Assembly: GCA_021791775.1 (NCBI GenBank)
Contig: JAJYVY010000003.1
Span: forward strand, 1-27,115
Origin: Microcaldota archaeon
Lineage (GTDB): Archaea > Micrarchaeota > Micrarchaeia > Micrarchaeales > Micrarchaeaceae
Reading direction: 5' to 3'
Length of the DNA stretch: 27,115 nucleotides
The notes below the pieces were generated by a model. The model ran no database searches, was not told the origin of the DNA, and was given only the letters and a program-made list of their open reading frames with translations. Below are positions 15,768 through 22,750 of this stretch, in pieces. The position numbers and the translations under genes are program-made. Each line of letters opens with the position of its first letter. Positions within the stretch are counted from its first letter, which is position 1.

Positions 15768-15771
15768 AAAC

Positions 15772-16320
15772 TCACTTGTATTTTTCAAGTATAAGTTCTG
15801 CTATCCTTTCTGGCTTCAATGAATCAATTTCAATTACCAGATTGAAGGGGCTCTTGTCAGAGTCAAGCTTTATATTGTACATCCTTTTATATAAGCTTTT
15901 GTTTTCCAAGTCACGAATTCCTATCAGGCGCAGCGCCTCCGTCATGTTGATATTGTCCCTTCCCGCCAGCCTATCAGCCCGCTCTTCAACAGTACCGTCC
16001 AGCCAAACCCTGAAGCCGGCCATTGTCAACCACGGCGCTGTCCAGCTCGTTACAACCACGTCCCCCTCCGTCACCCTCTGAACCATGATCTTGTCCGCCT
16101 CTTTATCGAAACGGAAATCCTCCTGCCGCGCCTTAAGGAACCTGAACCCTTCCTCGCTCTCCCACCATCCGCTGCCAAGCGCCTTATAACCGTTTTTCAC
16201 AGCTATCTCTTTAAGCACATCCCCGCCATCAAGCCGCGTCATACCAAGCTTTTTTGCCACTATATCTGCAATTGTCGTCTTACCTGAAACTGCCATGCCC
16301 GATATTATTATTGCCTGCAT
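15772..16320 (-). CDS. cmk: Cytidylate kinase, archaeal type
   Basis: This enzyme phosphorylates CMP and dCMP with ATP. The 182-residue protein has the P-loop ISGMAVSGKTT (6-16), where MAVS replaces the common LPGS. DGGDVLKEIA follows, matching the nucleotide-monophosphate site SxGDIFRxxA. The lid and base-binding segments (VRVWLDGTVEERADRLAGRD-like, and RDLENKSLYKRMYNIKLDSDKSPFNLVIEID) agree with archaeal CMP kinase. Its place between L34e and L14e is a conserved archaeal arrangement and supports this name over a generic adenylate kinase-like protein. The start lies 20 bases after the L34e stop. Confidence 0.87.
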   Translation of the reverse strand: MQAIIISGMAVSGKTTIADIVAKKLGMTRLDGGDVLKEIAVKNGYKALGSGWWESEEGFRFLKARQEDFRFDKEADKIMVQRVTEGDVVVTSWTAPWLTMAGFRVWLDGTVEERADRLAGRDNINMTEALRLIGIRDLENKSLYKRMYNIKLDSDKSPFNLVIEIDSLKPERIAELILEKYK

Positions 16321-16340
16321 TTTATCCTGAGTATGATGGG

Positions 16341-16658
16341 TCAGTGTGCGAGGAGCTGCAGAACATACGCCCTTCGCTTTATGCCCACATCATTAAGTTT
16401 CATCTCTCCCTGCTCCACTCTGCTGCCAAGCTTTATCACTTCTGCCGTACACTTGGCGCACAGCACACCGCCAAAAACCCTGCTGTTCGTCCTTCGACTT
16501 CTACCTCCATTCATAGAAATGCCATTGAGCTCTGCACTGCAGATTGCACAATGCGGCATGGCAGGCTTTGCCCGCCTATAGTGTATCACCTTCCTGCCGC
16601 TGCTCGTAACCCGTTGCGCCCTTCTGAAACTTCTGGATCTATGCATCGGTTTTGGCAC
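16341..16658 (-). CDS. rpl34e: Ribosomal protein L34e
   Basis: This is an archaeal/eukaryotic large-subunit protein of 105 residues, read from GTG 16658. That start gives MPKPMHRSRSFRR, which matches the family N terminus MPRPMYRSRSxRR. The longer ATG frame at 16712 would add 18 residues not seen in the family. A zinc-binding pattern is present: CAIC and CAKC flanking GGVLC, as in L34e. HYRRAKPAMPHCAIC corresponds to the usual VIHYKKRKPxxAKC. A minus-strand AT-rich element around 16672-16682 (AAATATAAT) could serve as an internal promoter. DUF106 ends 34 bases upstream and cmk follows. Confidence 0.88.
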   Translation of the reverse strand: MPKPMHRSRSFRRAQRVTSSGRKVIHYRRAKPAMPHCAICSAELNGISMNGGRSRRTNSRVFGGVLCAKCTAEVIKLGSRVEQGEMKLNDVGIKRRAYVLQLLAH

Positions 16659-16692
16659 TATAACACCAAGGATTATATTTTTCCCAAAGCAT

Positions 16693-17226
16693 TTATAACG
16701 GTTGCTCGGCAATACCTTCCTGCGCCTCCTCCTTCTTTACGTCCTTCTTAGCTCTGTATCTGTCGTATATAAGTATGCCTATAGAAGTTATAAGCCCAAG
16801 CACGAATACAGTTACAAAGAAGACCCCCCTATACTGCAGGTAGAACACATGTGAAAACAGGTTCAGTTGCGTGGTAGCCGTGCCCAGATATCCGAATGCA
16901 AAAGGGATTATGAGGTAGTAGACCACAAGGAACGAGGGCAGGAGCACAAACATAGCTTTCATACTCGATCCCATGCTCGCCTTCATGAGCGGCATCATCT
17001 CCTTCTGCTTCTCCGCAATCTGCTCTTTTGGAGCATTGTCTTTTATCAACTTCCGTACTTCATCAGATTTTAGCTTTATCTGATCCTGAAGCTGTCTCGT
17101 TCTCTTAGGATTAACCAGCTTTCTCTGGATCATCGCGGCAGCTATGGTGTAAAGCACTCCGGAAGCGATGAGCTCTATGACTGCAATTGTGGGTATCGGG
17201 GGCAATGCCATCGTATCATCTATCAT
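16693..17226 (-). CDS. DUF106/EMC3-like membrane insertase (Oxa1/YidC superfamily)
   Basis: The archaeal DUF106 proteins (Ylp1) belong to the Oxa1 superfamily with EMC3, TMCO1 and GET1, and are thought to help insert membrane proteins. The 177-residue protein has membrane helices at about 12-33, 91-113 and 134-154. A positively charged coiled coil runs at about 40-80 (KRTRQLQDQIKLKSDEVRKL), the layout of the family, and the C-terminal tail is acidic and basic. It starts with an ATGA overlap with the adenylate kinase stop. The order adkA-DUF106-L34e is widespread downstream of secY in archaea, which fits a function in translation-coupled membrane insertion. secY is absent here. Confidence 0.88.
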   Translation of the reverse strand: MIDDTMALPPIPTIAVIELIASGVLYTIAAAMIQRKLVNPKRTRQLQDQIKLKSDEVRKLIKDNAPKEQIAEKQKEMMPLMKASMGSSMKAMFVLLPSFLVVYYLIIPFAFGYLGTATTQLNLFSHVFYLQYRGVFFVTVFVLGLITSIGILIYDRYRAKKDVKKEEAQEGIAEQPL

Positions 17227-17789
17227 CCATTGATCAAGGCCGAAACCGCATTCTTGAACGTCCTTACCGATTCCTCAAGCCTTCCGTTTCTGTTCTCGAT
17301 GAAGTACATCGGCACGTCCAAATACCAAGACAGGTAAGACGATACTGACATATTCATAGTCCTTTCAGCATCTACAAACATTTCCTCCTCTATTTCCCTC
17401 TTTCTGCTCTTATCTGATACCTGCCTCCCTATTATCTCTTTGGTCGGCGCGTCTATGCAGATTAGCCCCCCGACGTTCTTAAGCAACCTTATCACGCTGT
17501 ACGGAAGCCCCTGGACGTACCTGCCTTCTGACCCCACGACGAAATGTGTATCGATTATATAATTTCCTCTCAGCCTAGAAATCCTCCTGAATACCGCCTC
17601 TCGCAGCTTTACCTGTTGCTCCGGTTTCATGCGGCGTATTTTATCCTTGCCACCTCTAAAGCCTATTTTCTCCGCCTCTTCAAGCATCAGGTCTCCTACC
17701 ACCACGCTCTTCATCTCTTTATAACCAGCACATCTTTTCAATATGGTGGTCTTGCCAACACCGTGGGAACCAGCCACTACGACTAGCAT
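17223..17789 (-). CDS. adkA: Archaeal adenylate kinase
   Basis: AdkA interconverts AMP and ATP with ADP. It belongs to the archaeal-specific family (COG2019), not the bacterial Adk type. The 188-residue protein has the P-loop AGSHGVGKTT (6-15) and VVGDLMLEEAEKIGF, matching the nucleotide-monophosphate site. RMKPEQQVKLREAVFRRI follows, then IDTHFVVGSEGRYVQGLP, matching IDTHxxIxTPxGYLPGLP, and the lid-like DKSRKREIEEE. The four-base overlap (ATGA) with DUF106 implies co-transcription. The thermosome gene lies upstream on the same strand, 52 bases away. Confidence 0.9.
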   Translation of the reverse strand: MLVVVAGSHGVGKTTILKRCAGYKEMKSVVVGDLMLEEAEKIGFRGGKDKIRRMKPEQQVKLREAVFRRISRLRGNYIIDTHFVVGSEGRYVQGLPYSVIRLLKNVGGLICIDAPTKEIIGRQVSDKSRKREIEEEMFVDAERTMNMSVSSYLSWYLDVPMYFIENRNGRLEESVRTFKNAVSALING

Positions 17790-17841
17790 CTTATCGGATA
17801 GCTATCAGCAATAAAGCTTAAAATAGTCGGCTTATTTTTGG

Positions 17842-19500
17842 TCATTCGTCCATATGGTGGTCCCCTCCCATTCCTCCTGGTCCGCTACCACCTGCCGGGG
17901 CCCTTCCCCTCGAGCTTATTATATCGTCTATTCTGAGTATTATCTCCGCAGCTTCGCTGGCGCTGTATATCGCCTGCTGCTTTACCTTGAGAGGCTCGAA
18001 GACGCCCTGCTTCAGCATGTCGCTTAAGCCATTCCTGTTTATGTCTACCCCCTCAACGCCTCCGCCTTTGCCCTTGTGCTTGCTCCTCAGCTGCACAAGC
18101 GTGTCTATCGCATCCATTCCTGCGCTCTCTGCGAGCGTTCTCGGTATTACTTCAACAGCGTCTGCGAATTTCCCTATTGCGAGCTGCTCCCTGCCCCCCA
18201 CGTTGCTAGCATAAGCGCGCAGGCCATTCGCAAGGTCTATCTCTATGCTTCCCCCGCCAATGACATATTTGCCATCGATGAGCACGCTAGATATCGCGCC
18301 TATAACATCGGTTATGGAACGCTCGACCTCGTCTACGACCTGCTGGTTGCCCCCCCTAACGAATATCGTTACGCTTTTTGGATCCTTGCAGCGCTCCACG
18401 AAGACCATGCGCTCTCCGCTTATCTTTCTCTCTTCTATGAGGCCTGCGCTTCCCAGATCCTTTTCTGTAAGGTCATCAAGGCTCGTTACTATTTTGGCTG
18501 CCGTGGCCCTGGCAAGCTTCTCCATGTCGCTCTTCTTGACCCTTCTGACAGCGAGTATGCCCCCCTTTGCAAGGTAGTGCTGCGCCACGTCGTCTATTCC
18601 CTTCTGCGTGAACAGGGTGTTGGCCTTGCTCTTCACTATCTTGCCAACCATGTCCTTCAGCATGCGCTCCTCCTGCTGCAGGAACGCCTGCATCTGCTCC
18701 GGCGACGTTATCTCTATTTTTGCATCCGTTTCCGTCTTCTCTATTTCCAATGCAACATCCAGAAGCGCTATTTTTGCATTCTTCACGCTCCTCGGCATGC
18801 CAGGGTGCGCTATCTCCTTGTCTATCAGCACCCCGTTTATCAATTCGGTGTCGGCGATCCCACCGCCGGCCTTCTTTTCAACCTTTATGAAGTCGTGGTC
18901 TATTATCCTCCTTCCTGATGCATCCTTCTCCATCACCTGCTTCACGGCCTCTATAACCATCTTGCCCAGGTGCGCTTTTGTATTGTCATCACCCACGTTC
19001 TTCGATCCCATTGACACAAGTGCAATCTTCTGAAGGGTTGCATCGTCCTCCACTTTGACGTCTCTGGCCACCTCAGCGAGTATCTTTCCGGCGTGGTCTG
19101 CTGCCATCTTATACCCTCTTATTATCGTTGTAGGATGTATGCCCTGTTCAATCAGGTCGCCGGCGCCCTTCAGAAGCTCTCCTGCCATTATGACCACGCT
19201 CGTTGTCCCGTCGCCGACTTCTTTGTCCTGTGTTTTGGCTATATCGACCATTATCTTCGCAACAGGATGTTCAACATTCATCTCATCGAGAATTGTAGCC
19301 CCGTCGTTCGTAATCACAATGTCGCCAAGTTCGCTTACGAGCATCTTGTCCATTCCTTTCGGACCTAGCGTCGTCTTTACGGCATTGGCTACTGCAACTG
19401 CAACTGCGATGTTGCTGCGCTGCGCATCCCTTCCAAGTACCCTCGATGCTCCTTCCGGGAGCAATAGAATCTGTTGCCCGCCTACTTGATTTTCTGCCAT
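17842..19500 (-). CDS. thsA: Thermosome subunit (group II chaperonin)
   Basis: This is a group II chaperonin subunit that forms the double-ring, ATP-driven folding chamber. The 552-residue protein is full length. Motifs are KTTLGPKGMDKM (42-53), ITNDGATILDEM (63-74) and the ATPase signature GDGTTS (96-101). The apical domain is intact, and the C-terminal equatorial segment GVDINRNGLSDMLKQGVFEPLKVK is present. The tail is short, with a GGMGGDHHMDE ending rather than long GGM repeats. A ribosome site AGGTGA lies 6 bases before the ATG. Only one subunit gene is in the window, so the ring may be homomeric or have a partner elsewhere. The rings would receive clients from the prefoldin encoded at 13921-14265. 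Confidence 0.97.
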   Translation of the reverse strand: MAENQVGGQQILLLPEGASRVLGRDAQRSNIAVAVAVANAVKTTLGPKGMDKMLVSELGDIVITNDGATILDEMNVEHPVAKIMVDIAKTQDKEVGDGTTSVVIMAGELLKGAGDLIEQGIHPTTIIRGYKMAADHAGKILAEVARDVKVEDDATLQKIALVSMGSKNVGDDNTKAHLGKMVIEAVKQVMEKDASGRRIIDHDFIKVEKKAGGGIADTELINGVLIDKEIAHPGMPRSVKNAKIALLDVALEIEKTETDAKIEITSPEQMQAFLQQEERMLKDMVGKIVKSKANTLFTQKGIDDVAQHYLAKGGILAVRRVKKSDMEKLARATAAKIVTSLDDLTEKDLGSAGLIEERKISGERMVFVERCKDPKSVTIFVRGGNQQVVDEVERSITDVIGAISSVLIDGKYVIGGGSIEIDLANGLRAYASNVGGREQLAIGKFADAVEVIPRTLAESAGMDAIDTLVQLRSKHKGKGGGVEGVDINRNGLSDMLKQGVFEPLKVKQQAIYSASEAAEIILRIDDIISSRGRAPAGGSGPGGMGGDHHMDE

Positions 19501-19540
19501 GATAATTCACCTATATTAATTCAAGCGTAGACACCCATAT

Positions 19541-19577
19541 GCAACCTATCTTATAACGAGTCAAATTATAGGCAACC
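19541..19577 (-). promoter_or_regulatory. Candidate thsA promoter with flanking GGTTGC repeats
   Basis: On the minus strand a TTATAA element (19551-19556) lies about 50 bases before the thsA ATG, giving a leader of about 27 bases with the AGGTGA ribosome site. Copies of GGTTGC flank it at 19541-19546 and 19572-19577. A second very AT-rich TATA-like stretch lies at 19600-19622. Paired repeats around a TATA box suit a stress-regulated operator, but no known heat-shock element was matched. Confidence 0.35.
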
Positions 19578-19673
19578 AATAATGCACACAGTCGTCATAA
19601 ATATCAATATAAAAATATTTAAACCTATACTATTAAAGAACATCTGGCTATGCCCCAATGCCATTTCAACCGA

Positions 19674-19702
19674 GGTTGCTCATAAACTCTGAAGGTTGCT
19701 CA
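19674..19702 (+). repeat. Direct repeat of GGTTGCTCA upstream of thsA
   Basis: GGTTGCTCA occurs at 19674-19682 and again at 19694-19702, two turns of DNA apart. Its core GGTTGC is the reverse complement of the two copies beside the thsA TATA element. The rest of the gene-free stretch 19501-19784 is AT-rich and shows no other structure I could support. Confidence 0.5.
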
Positions 19703-19784
19703 CAACTTCAATTGCTGTTTGTTATATATGTAAGATTTGGTTATTGGCTCAAAACCCCCGCTTCTCTCTCACTGCCATCCGATA

Positions 19785-20157
19785 TCACTTCTTTCCAGGT
19801 TTTTTCTTCAGCTCCTTCACTGTCGCAATTGCGGCGTTCCTGACATCCACATTCGCATCTTTCTTCAGCCTCTTCAATATCTCTGTAGGCGCCTTCTCAT
19901 GCCTCGCCCCCGCATCTCTAACCCCCCCAATCCTCATCCCCGCCCAACCTCTCCAATATCTCAACAGAAGCCTTCCCATTCCCTGCCACCCCCACTCTGA
20001 CCCTCTCATCCTCATCCTCACTCAACCTCTCCAATATCTCAACAGAAGCACTCCCATTCCACGCCACCCAGGCTCTTACCGCTGCATTCTCATCCCCGCC
20101 CAACCTCCACAATGTCTCAACAGCAGTATTCCCATTCACTGCCACCCCCCTTCTAAC
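19785..20157 (-). pseudogene. LRV/HEAT-like tandem repeat protein, frameshifted in a G7 run
   Basis: Four 26-residue units plus a part of a fifth follow the pattern VR-x3-A-x-N-x3-S/T-x-E-x-L-x-x-L-x-x-D-E/A-x, the hallmark of leucine-rich variant (LRV) or HEAT-like repeats. Units start at 20157, 20079, 20001 and 19922, with the last part at 19844. Units 1-3 are in one frame, which hits TAG at 19920-19918. Units 4-5 are in the next frame. The switch falls exactly in seven G (minus strand, 19928-19922). Six G would restore ...GDEDWGVRDAG... and keep the 78-base spacing. The first usable start is GTG at 20145. Units 2 and 3 share long identical DNA, so they duplicated recently. It could be a pseudogene, a slippage-controlled gene or a sequencing error. 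The function is unknown; such repeats bind proteins. Confidence 0.7.
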
Positions 20158-22048
20158 CTTCCAATCCGTATCCCAAAAGCCTGTTTACCACTGTGTCAAA
20201 ACTCTCTTTAATGCGCTTGTCTGCCAGCACCGGAACGGTTCCGGAATCGCTCAGCCTGTTGAAAATATCGTCTCTTTTTATGCAGCCGAGGAATTCTGTT
20301 TTCAGAGCAGATACAACTTCGGCTGTGTTGCTGCTCTCGGCCCCGTCTGACATGTTCTCCACGACCCCAATTATATGGGTGCCGAGCCTTTTTGCCATAA
20401 GGCCTGATCTTACAGAGTTGAGCCCGGCTATTTTCTGTGGGGTGGTGACTATAACAAAGCCATCAAGATCAAGAAGCTGCATGGTCGTGAGGGGTACATC
20501 ACTCGTATTATGGACTACCACTCCATTAGCTATGAAATTGTGATTATCCTCGAGCTGCAAATCGTAAGTGTCTTGGTAGCCCGCATACTCTACGGATTTA
20601 ACCCTGGCAATTTTGAAGTTGGCGTTGTCAAACTTCTGAGAATATTCAAAACCGTACATTGTGCTTGGCTTTGTTGCATGACCATCAGGAAAGAAGTTTC
20701 CCTCCTTAAACCTTTTTCTTATATTCTGGCTTCTAATACCGCTCATTTGACACAATGCATGCATTTGCTTTATGAGTAACTTATTTGTACTTTCCAACGA
20801 TACGACATCCTGGACTATTTTCGCTTCTACAAACTGGCCGCTACCTCCCCTAAAGGTTACAATCTTTTCTCTGTGTCGTATGTGTCCATCGGCCTCGGCG
20901 TAACCTTGCACAAATGCGCGTCTCTGATCCAAAGGTAACCCAAATACCCAATCAGGAACACATTTTTCCATGGCAGGATGATGCAAATTCAGATACTGGA
21001 AAAGACGCGCTAGGGGAATTGAACCGATTGCAAACATGTTTTTGCCATCACGAAAGATATTGCAATTAAACAGACTTCTATACATGCCTTCATATTTGCT
21101 ACGGAATTTACTATCCTCTGGCTCGCATATCCGTACGCCCGCTATCCTGTCCGTCGTTTTATATATGCGTATAAACCCATCACCAACGAAATGCCCGATA
21201 AGTTGCATGAAATCGGGAGTAGTCAGACTTGGCAGTATTATGGGCTTCCGCGTGTTATGAACACTCTCTTCAAAGCTGGGCAATCGCAGGGGTTTTCCAC
21301 CATCAATACAATTTACTACAATTATTCTATCCCCTTTGTCCAGCTGTGATAACGGTTTCCAGTATAAGTTTCTATGATATTTGAGGAATGGGTGATTGGA
21401 ACTAGCAAAAACCGTTCTATTTGGCGTTTTAAGCTTGAACACCTTCTGTTTACCTTGCTGTACTACTTTGACAACCCTACTTTTAACAAGCTTTCCGTCG
21501 CGGTAGCTGAGCACATCTTCACCATGCCTTATTTTTTCAATTGGTTTTTGGTGGTGGTCGGCCATCAGTATGAGCGTATCTGCAGGCATGCATCCTGGCG
21601 GCATGTCAATTATAAGATAATCGAGTTCGCCCCAATCGGTATTCAGGAAGAAATCGCTTATCATCTTCGATATTATAGGGCCTCTCCATATTATCGGCTT
21701 TTTGAGCTCATCTACAAGCATAGCCGTAGAAGCGACCTTTACGCCATCCTTGACCGGCAGCTTCAGCGGTGCATGCGGATCTATCTTATCATTTATCCCA
21801 AGGAACATAGTCACATTAGGGCAGTCTATGTCTGCGTCGAGCAGCCCCACCCGGAATCCGCGCAACGATAATGCATATGCTATGTTTATTGCGACCGTAG
21901 TCTTACCTACGCCTCCCTTCGCGCTGTAGACTCCTATTTTGTGCTTGATGCCGGCCAGCCTCTCCTTTACCTGCTGCTTCGCCTGTATTACCCTCATGAA
22001 AGAGGGGTGCGCGCCTGGCGGCAATTCGGTTTTATTGCTGTTTTCCAT
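20153..22048 (-). CDS. mrp: Mrp/NBP35-family P-loop ATPase, interrupted by an intein
   Basis: This is a ParA/MinD-superfamily ATPase of the Mrp/ApbC/NBP35 group, proteins that act as iron-sulfur cluster carriers. The precursor has 631 residues. After removal of the intein (153-514) a 269-residue host protein remains. It has the deviant Walker A KGGVGKTT (44-51), LLDADIDCPNV (69-79), and a Walker B/switch region LIIDMPPG joined to TSDVPLTTMQL. The usual CPxC motif after VVENMS, which holds the bridging iron-sulfur cluster, is absent; SDGAESSNTAE occupies that place. It may therefore have lost or changed the cluster-carrier role. A TATA-like TATTTAAAAAT and a GGTGATC ribosome site precede the ATG. 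Its stop overlaps the LRV repeat frame, and it is transcribed divergently from ssb. Confidence 0.9.
   Translation of the reverse strand: MENSNKTELPPGAHPSFMRVIQAKQQVKERLAGIKHKIGVYSAKGGVGKTTVAINIAYALSLRGFRVGLLDADIDCPNVTMFLGINDKIDPHAPLKLPVKDGVKVASTAMLVDELKKPIIWRGPIISKMISDFFLNTDWGELDYLIIDMPPGCMPADTLILMADHHQKPIEKIRHGEDVLSYRDGKLVKSRVVKVVQQGKQKVFKLKTPNRTVFASSNHPFLKYHRNLYWKPLSQLDKGDRIIVVNCIDGGKPLRLPSFEESVHNTRKPIILPSLTTPDFMQLIGHFVGDGFIRIYKTTDRIAGVRICEPEDSKFRSKYEGMYRSLFNCNIFRDGKNMFAIGSIPLARLFQYLNLHHPAMEKCVPDWVFGLPLDQRRAFVQGYAEADGHIRHREKIVTFRGGSGQFVEAKIVQDVVSLESTNKLLIKQMHALCQMSGIRSQNIRKRFKEGNFFPDGHATKPSTMYGFEYSQKFDNANFKIARVKSVEYAGYQDTYDLQLEDNHNFIANGVVVHNTSDVPLTTMQLLDLDGFVIVTTPQKIAGLNSVRSGLMAKRLGTHIIGVVENMSDGAESSNTAEVVSALKTEFLGCIKRDDIFNRLSDSGTVPVLADKRIKESFDTVVNRLLGYGLEG
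20507..21592 (-). other. Intein with LAGLIDADG homing endonuclease inside mrp
   Basis: A 362-residue in-frame insertion splits DMPPG|TSD of the Mrp ATPase. Block A begins with Cys1 (CMPADTLI). Block B is TVFASSNHPFL with the catalytic His. The two endonuclease motifs are QLIGHFVGDG (block C, about precursor residues 282-291) and FVQGYAEADG (block E, about 379-388). Block F is YDLQLEDNHNFIANG and block G is VVVHN, with His and terminal Asn. The first residue after the splice is Thr. All splicing residues are present, so protein splicing should be functional. Both endonuclease acidic residues (D of VGDG and of EADG) are kept, so homing activity is plausible. By eye the DNA is more AT-rich than the neighbouring genes, consistent with lateral arrival. 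Confidence 0.93.
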
Positions 22049-22052
22049 GATA

Positions 22053-22109
22053 GATCACCGGCCAAACATAAAAAAAGTCAGTACTATAAGAAGTTGAATT
22101 TTTAAATAC
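22053..22109 (-). promoter_or_regulatory. Candidate mrp promoter and ribosome site
   Basis: On the minus strand GGTATTTAAAAAT (about 22110-22098) is a good TATA candidate about 50 bases ahead of mrp. GGTGATC (22059-22053), an exact complement of the archaeal 16S tail GATCACC, lies 4 bases before the ATG. Confidence 0.5.
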
Positions 22110-22189
22110 CTTGGGAATAACATCCAAAAAGCGGTAAAACGCTGCATGCATAAAATTCAGTTTCCTATAAGTACCAGGTTGTCTATAGC

Positions 22190-22215
22190 CTTAAATAACT
22201 TTGCTAATCTAATAT
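22190..22215 (+). promoter_or_regulatory. Candidate TATA elements of ssb
   Basis: Two TATA-like elements lie ahead of ssb: CTTAAATAA (22190-22198) and TAATATA (22209-22215). They predict transcription starts near 22220 and 22240, giving a 27 to 47 base leader. Which one is used cannot be decided from sequence. Confidence 0.35.
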
Positions 22216-22233
22216 ACCTCTACATGTAAAATC

Positions 22234-22250
22234 CTAGTTTTTTGAACTAG
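22234..22250. promoter_or_regulatory. Inverted repeat in the ssb leader
   Basis: CTAGTT-TTTTG-AACTAG is a perfect 6-base inverted repeat ending 16 bases before the ssb ATG and spanning the predicted start of transcription. It could be an operator or an RNA hairpin just ahead of the ribosome site GTGGT. Confidence 0.4.
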
Positions 22251-22266
22251 AAAAGAAAGTGGTAAA

Positions 22267-22623
22267 ATGAAAATAAGTGAACTAAAGGCTGGAGCAAACA
22301 ATGTTACAGTCACAGCGAAGGTAATACAGAAGGACGAGCCAAGGGAAGTGGTCACAAAGTACGGAAAGAGATTGAGTGTAGCCAACATAACACTCGAAGA
22401 CGATTCAGGGACAATAGCGATGTCGCTTTGGGGCGACACCATAAACGAAGTTGACCAGGGAGACACCATAGAGGTGTCTAACGGCTATGTCAACGAGTTC
22501 AGGGGAACGCCGCAGCTCTCAACAGGCAAATTCGGAAAAATAAAGGTTGTTGAGAAAGGCGATGGGTCATCCACGCCGCCGCCCGACGATGCAGCAGATG
22601 CGCCTCAGGAAGAGGACATGTGA
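22267..22623 (+). CDS. ssb: Single-stranded DNA-binding protein, single OB fold
   Basis: The 118-residue protein is one OB fold (about 1-95) followed by a Pro/Ser linker and an acidic tail ending QEEDM. It resembles the Sulfolobus single-OB SSB in order: ISELKAGANNVTVTAKVIQK, then VANITLEDDSGTIAMSLWG, then GDTIEVSNGYVNEFRGTPQLSTGKFGKI, where aromatic Trp60 and Phe84 fall where bases stack. The tail would recruit partner proteins, as in bacterial SSB and SsoSSB. It coats single-stranded DNA during replication and repair. It is preceded by its own promoter and is divergent from mrp. An RPA-like OB protein is the alternative, but the short one-domain form favours SSB. Confidence 0.86.
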   Translation: MKISELKAGANNVTVTAKVIQKDEPREVVTKYGKRLSVANITLEDDSGTIAMSLWGDTINEVDQGDTIEVSNGYVNEFRGTPQLSTGKFGKIKVVEKGDGSSTPPPDDAADAPQEEDM

Positions 22624-22689
22624 GCCATCTCATGGCTCTTAACTAGCAGCAAGGAATCCTCAGTTATTTTGCTATCTGTTGCAATAACT
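22622..22689 (+). terminator. Two hairpins after ssb, possible terminator or 3' structure
   Basis: GAGCCAT-CTC-ATGGCTC (22622-22638) is a perfect 7-base stem that starts within the ssb stop codon. A second stem pairs AGTTATT(TT)GC (22662-22672) with GCAATAACT (22681-22689). Neither is followed by a long T run, so their role as a terminator is uncertain. They may stabilise the 3' end. Confidence 0.4.
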
Positions 22690-22721
22690 ACGATGTTTGG
22701 CTCCTTCTGGAAGGTCATTCG

Positions 22722-22735
22722 GCAACTAATTTAAT
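22722..22735 (+). promoter_or_regulatory. TATA box placed for a leaderless start at 22751
   Basis: The AT-rich ACTAATTTAATC-like stretch is centred about 24 bases before the ATG at 22751. This is the spacing at which archaeal transcription would begin at or next to that ATG, with no ribosome site needed. No Shine-Dalgarno sequence is present between them, consistent with leaderless translation. Confidence 0.45.
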
Positions 22736-22750
22736 CTGTGTAGACAAAAT

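Noticed and set aside
16254..16751. 165-codon plus-strand frame over cmk and L34e
   Set aside because: It is antisense to two recognised genes in a conserved block, with no recognisable motif.
18076..18918. Long open frame (280 codons) on the plus strand across the thermosome gene
   Set aside because: It lies antisense to thsA, whose protein is confidently recognised. The antisense product shows no family motif and its length follows from the codon bias of the real gene.
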